In this document: positions 5,989 through 7,115 of the stretch, one piece after another | How positions within the stretch are numbered: the first letter of the stretch is position 1 | Layout of the letters: every line of letters begins with the position of its first letter | Assembly (NCBI GenBank): GCA_937923365.1 | Contig: CALAIJ010000139.1 | Coordinates: forward strand, 1-7,115 | Direction: 5' to 3' | Source of the DNA: an uncultured Sulfitobacter sp. | Lineage (GTDB): Bacteria > Pseudomonadota > Alphaproteobacteria > Rhodobacterales > Rhodobacteraceae | DNA: 7,115 nt | Notes under the pieces: generated by a model | Seen by the model: only the letters and a program-made list of their open reading frames with translations | What the model was told of the DNA's origin: nothing | The model's database searches: none | Translations under genes and position numbers: made by a program

Positions 5989-6692
5989 GGCTTGGGGCCT
6001 TTCCAGTCGATCGGGCAAATCTCGGCGGACATGCCGTCAAAATCCCACACACGGCCATAGTCACGCACCTTGGAGCGCAGCCCCTTAGCAGCGATGATGT
6101 CAGGCCCCATCCAGTACTTGGAGTTGGAAACCATCACCGGATGCTCTGGGCTTTTGCCTGCAAGCATCTCGATCTCGCCGGAAATCTTGCGCCCGATGTT
6201 GATGGAACGCTTGTTGCCCTCGCGCACGATCTCGACGGGCGCGCGTTCGGCACCGATGATCTCGGACACCAGCATGGTGAAAAGGCCCGTCGTGCCCCCC
6301 GCCGCACCGGAGAAGATTTGCAGAATGCCGTTGTAGGCCTTGCCGCTGGCGCGTTCGTCCACATAAGCGGCAACTTTCCAGTTGCCCTCGCCCATGCGGC
6401 CGGGGATGTCGACCAAAAGGCCCACGTTCAGGCCTGCAAGGCTTTCGCCCTCATAGTGGCCGTCGTCGATGGCAATCGCCATCCACGCGTGGCAGTGCCC
6501 TTCCGTGGGTGGATGTGCGCCAAGGCTCACAACGCAGGGGCAAAAGACAGTGCACGAGCAGTTCAGAAACAGCTCGCCCTTGATTGCCCAGTCGGTGGCA
6601 GCCATCTGGCGACGGCCCGGATTGGGCATGCGCTGGTCGATGCGCTGCGATATCGGCAGGCGATCCGCGTCGGGTTTCTTCTTGGGTGGCAT
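5985..6692 (-). CDS. DUF1326 domain protein with a cysteine-rich putative metal site
   Basis: The 235-residue protein has a polar, basic N-terminal stretch of about 30 residues. The DUF1326 domain then opens with WAIKGELFLNCSC and the conserved cluster C45-x-C47-x3-C51-x-C53, followed by GAHPPTEGHCHAW, which places H66, C67 and H68 nearby. This Cys/His set looks suited to binding a soft metal such as copper or zinc, although I know of no assigned biochemical function for the family. There is no signal peptide, so the protein is probably cytoplasmic. The start at 6692 is backed by AGGAGG about 7 nt upstream, which lies within the last codons of the DUF2182 gene; only 3 nt separate the genes. 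DUF1326 and DUF2182 are known genomic neighbours, so they likely act together, with DUF2182 as the membrane partner. Confidence 0.88.
   Translation of the reverse strand: MPPKKKPDADRLPISQRIDQRMPNPGRRQMAATDWAIKGELFLNCSCTVFCPCVVSLGAHPPTEGHCHAWMAIAIDDGHYEGESLAGLNVGLLVDIPGRMGEGNWKVAAYVDERASGKAYNGILQIFSGAAGGTTGLFTMLVSEIIGAERAPVEIVREGNKRSINIGRKISGEIEMLAGKSPEHPVMVSNSKYWMGPDIIAAKGLRSKVRDYGRVWDFDGMSAEICPIDWKGPKP
5998..6004 (-). promoter_or_regulatory. Ribosome binding site supporting the TTG start of the DinB gene
   Basis: GGAAAGG on the minus strand lies 9 nt upstream of the TTG at 5988-5986, within the last codons of the DUF1326 gene. It favours the overlapping TTG over the ATG at 5961. Confidence 0.5.
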
Positions 6693-6695
6693 CTG

Positions 6696-7115
6696 TTATC
6701 CTCCTGCTATCATGGGCCAGCCCGCCACGACACCTGCGCCGAGGATCAAGGCAAAGCCCACTGGTTTTGTAATGTAATGTCCGATTTGCGGCAGCTTTTC
6801 CAGCACCATAAAGAATGTCGCCAGCCCCATCCATGCAAGGTTCATCACCCCGCCCGCAAAGCCAAGGGCCATAAAGCCCCAGCAGCAGCCAACGCAATAG
6901 ACGCCCAGACCAAGGCCCATCCGCAGACCGCCCCCAAAGCCCGTGCGCCAGTGCCCCAGAAAGTACATCATCGGGGAATGGCACACGCCGTGGCAGATTT
7001 CCTTGGTGCGGGTGAACTGGAACAGGCCCACGACCAGCAGCAAGGCGGCGGCAAACCAGCGGGATTTCGCGATGCCCAGCATGTCGATCACGCCGCCAAA
7101 CAGCAACGCCAGCTG
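6696..7115 (-). CDS. DUF2182 predicted metal-binding integral membrane protein (3' part only; truncated by the window end)
   Basis: The last 139 codons are present; the open frame runs off the right end of the window. A TTG at 7106 is not likely to be the start, because the frame continues as QLALLFGG and full DUF2182 proteins are longer. Family marks are a CxxxC-type segment KEICHGVCHSPMMYFLGHW (about 6954-7010), YCVGCCW (about 6879-6899), and GGVMNLAWM with LEKLP shortly after. At least four hydrophobic membrane segments are visible, for example WFAAALLLVVGLF and VGFALILGAGVVAG. The cysteine pairs suggest metal or thiol chemistry at the membrane. Its stop TAA (6698-6696) is 3 nt before the DUF1326 start, and its final codons supply that gene's AGGAGG. 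Confidence 0.87.
   Translation of the reverse strand, partial: QLALLFGGVIDMLGIAKSRWFAAALLLVVGLFQFTRTKEICHGVCHSPMMYFLGHWRTGFGGGLRMGLGLGVYCVGCCWGFMALGFAGGVMNLAWMGLATFFMVLEKLPQIGHYITKPVGFALILGAGVVAGWPMIAGG

Overview
The window looks like chromosomal DNA of a marine alphaproteobacterium of the Roseobacter group (Rhodobacterales). The main reasons are a dmdA gene directly followed by acuI, protein sequences that match Roseobacter DmdA and AcuI as I recall them, high GC in the central genes, and dense 4-nt overlaps between genes. Every gene I accept is on the minus strand, so transcription runs from the high coordinates to the low ones. Long plus-strand frames are shadows of these genes.

Layout in the direction of transcription. 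(1) 7115-6696: 3' part of a DUF2182 membrane protein, cut by the window edge. (2) 6692-5985: DUF1326 cysteine-motif protein. (3) 5988-5479: DinB-family protein, probably started at a TTG that overlaps the previous stop codon. (4) 5477-4371: dmdA, the tetrahydrofolate-dependent dimethylsulfoniopropionate (DMSP) demethylase. (5) 4277-3294: acuI, acryloyl-CoA reductase. (6) 3297-2809: a small protein with DUF2867-like features, joined to acuI by an ATGA overlap. (7) 2786-2370: a HIT-family (histidine triad) protein. Spacings are 3 nt, -4 nt, 1 nt, 93 nt, -4 nt and 22 nt, so this looks like one transcription unit whose promoter lies outside the window. The only sizeable internal gap, dmdA to acuI, holds two inverted-repeat structures that could set the ratio of the two products. 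(8) 2369-1990 is an AT-richer intergenic stretch with a good candidate -10 element and several short palindromes, read here as the control region of the next gene. (9) 1989-280: a BCCT-family transporter with most of the betaine-type aromatic box. (10) A hairpin terminator at 259-226. (11) 209-1: the first 69 codons of a class-V aminotransferase (cysteine-desulfurase-like), cut by the window start.

How the genes fit together: DmdA transfers a methyl group from DMSP to tetrahydrofolate and yields methylmercaptopropionate. AcuI reduces acryloyl-CoA, which arises from acrylate or 3-hydroxypropionate in the DMSP cleavage route, to propionyl-CoA. The BCCT transporter could import DMSP or glycine betaine. 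The part that established DMSP biology does not explain is the tightly coupled DUF2182-DUF1326-DinB trio in front of dmdA, together with the small protein after acuI. These are the best candidates for undescribed accessory functions. No tRNA, rRNA, CRISPR array or intact mobile element was seen.
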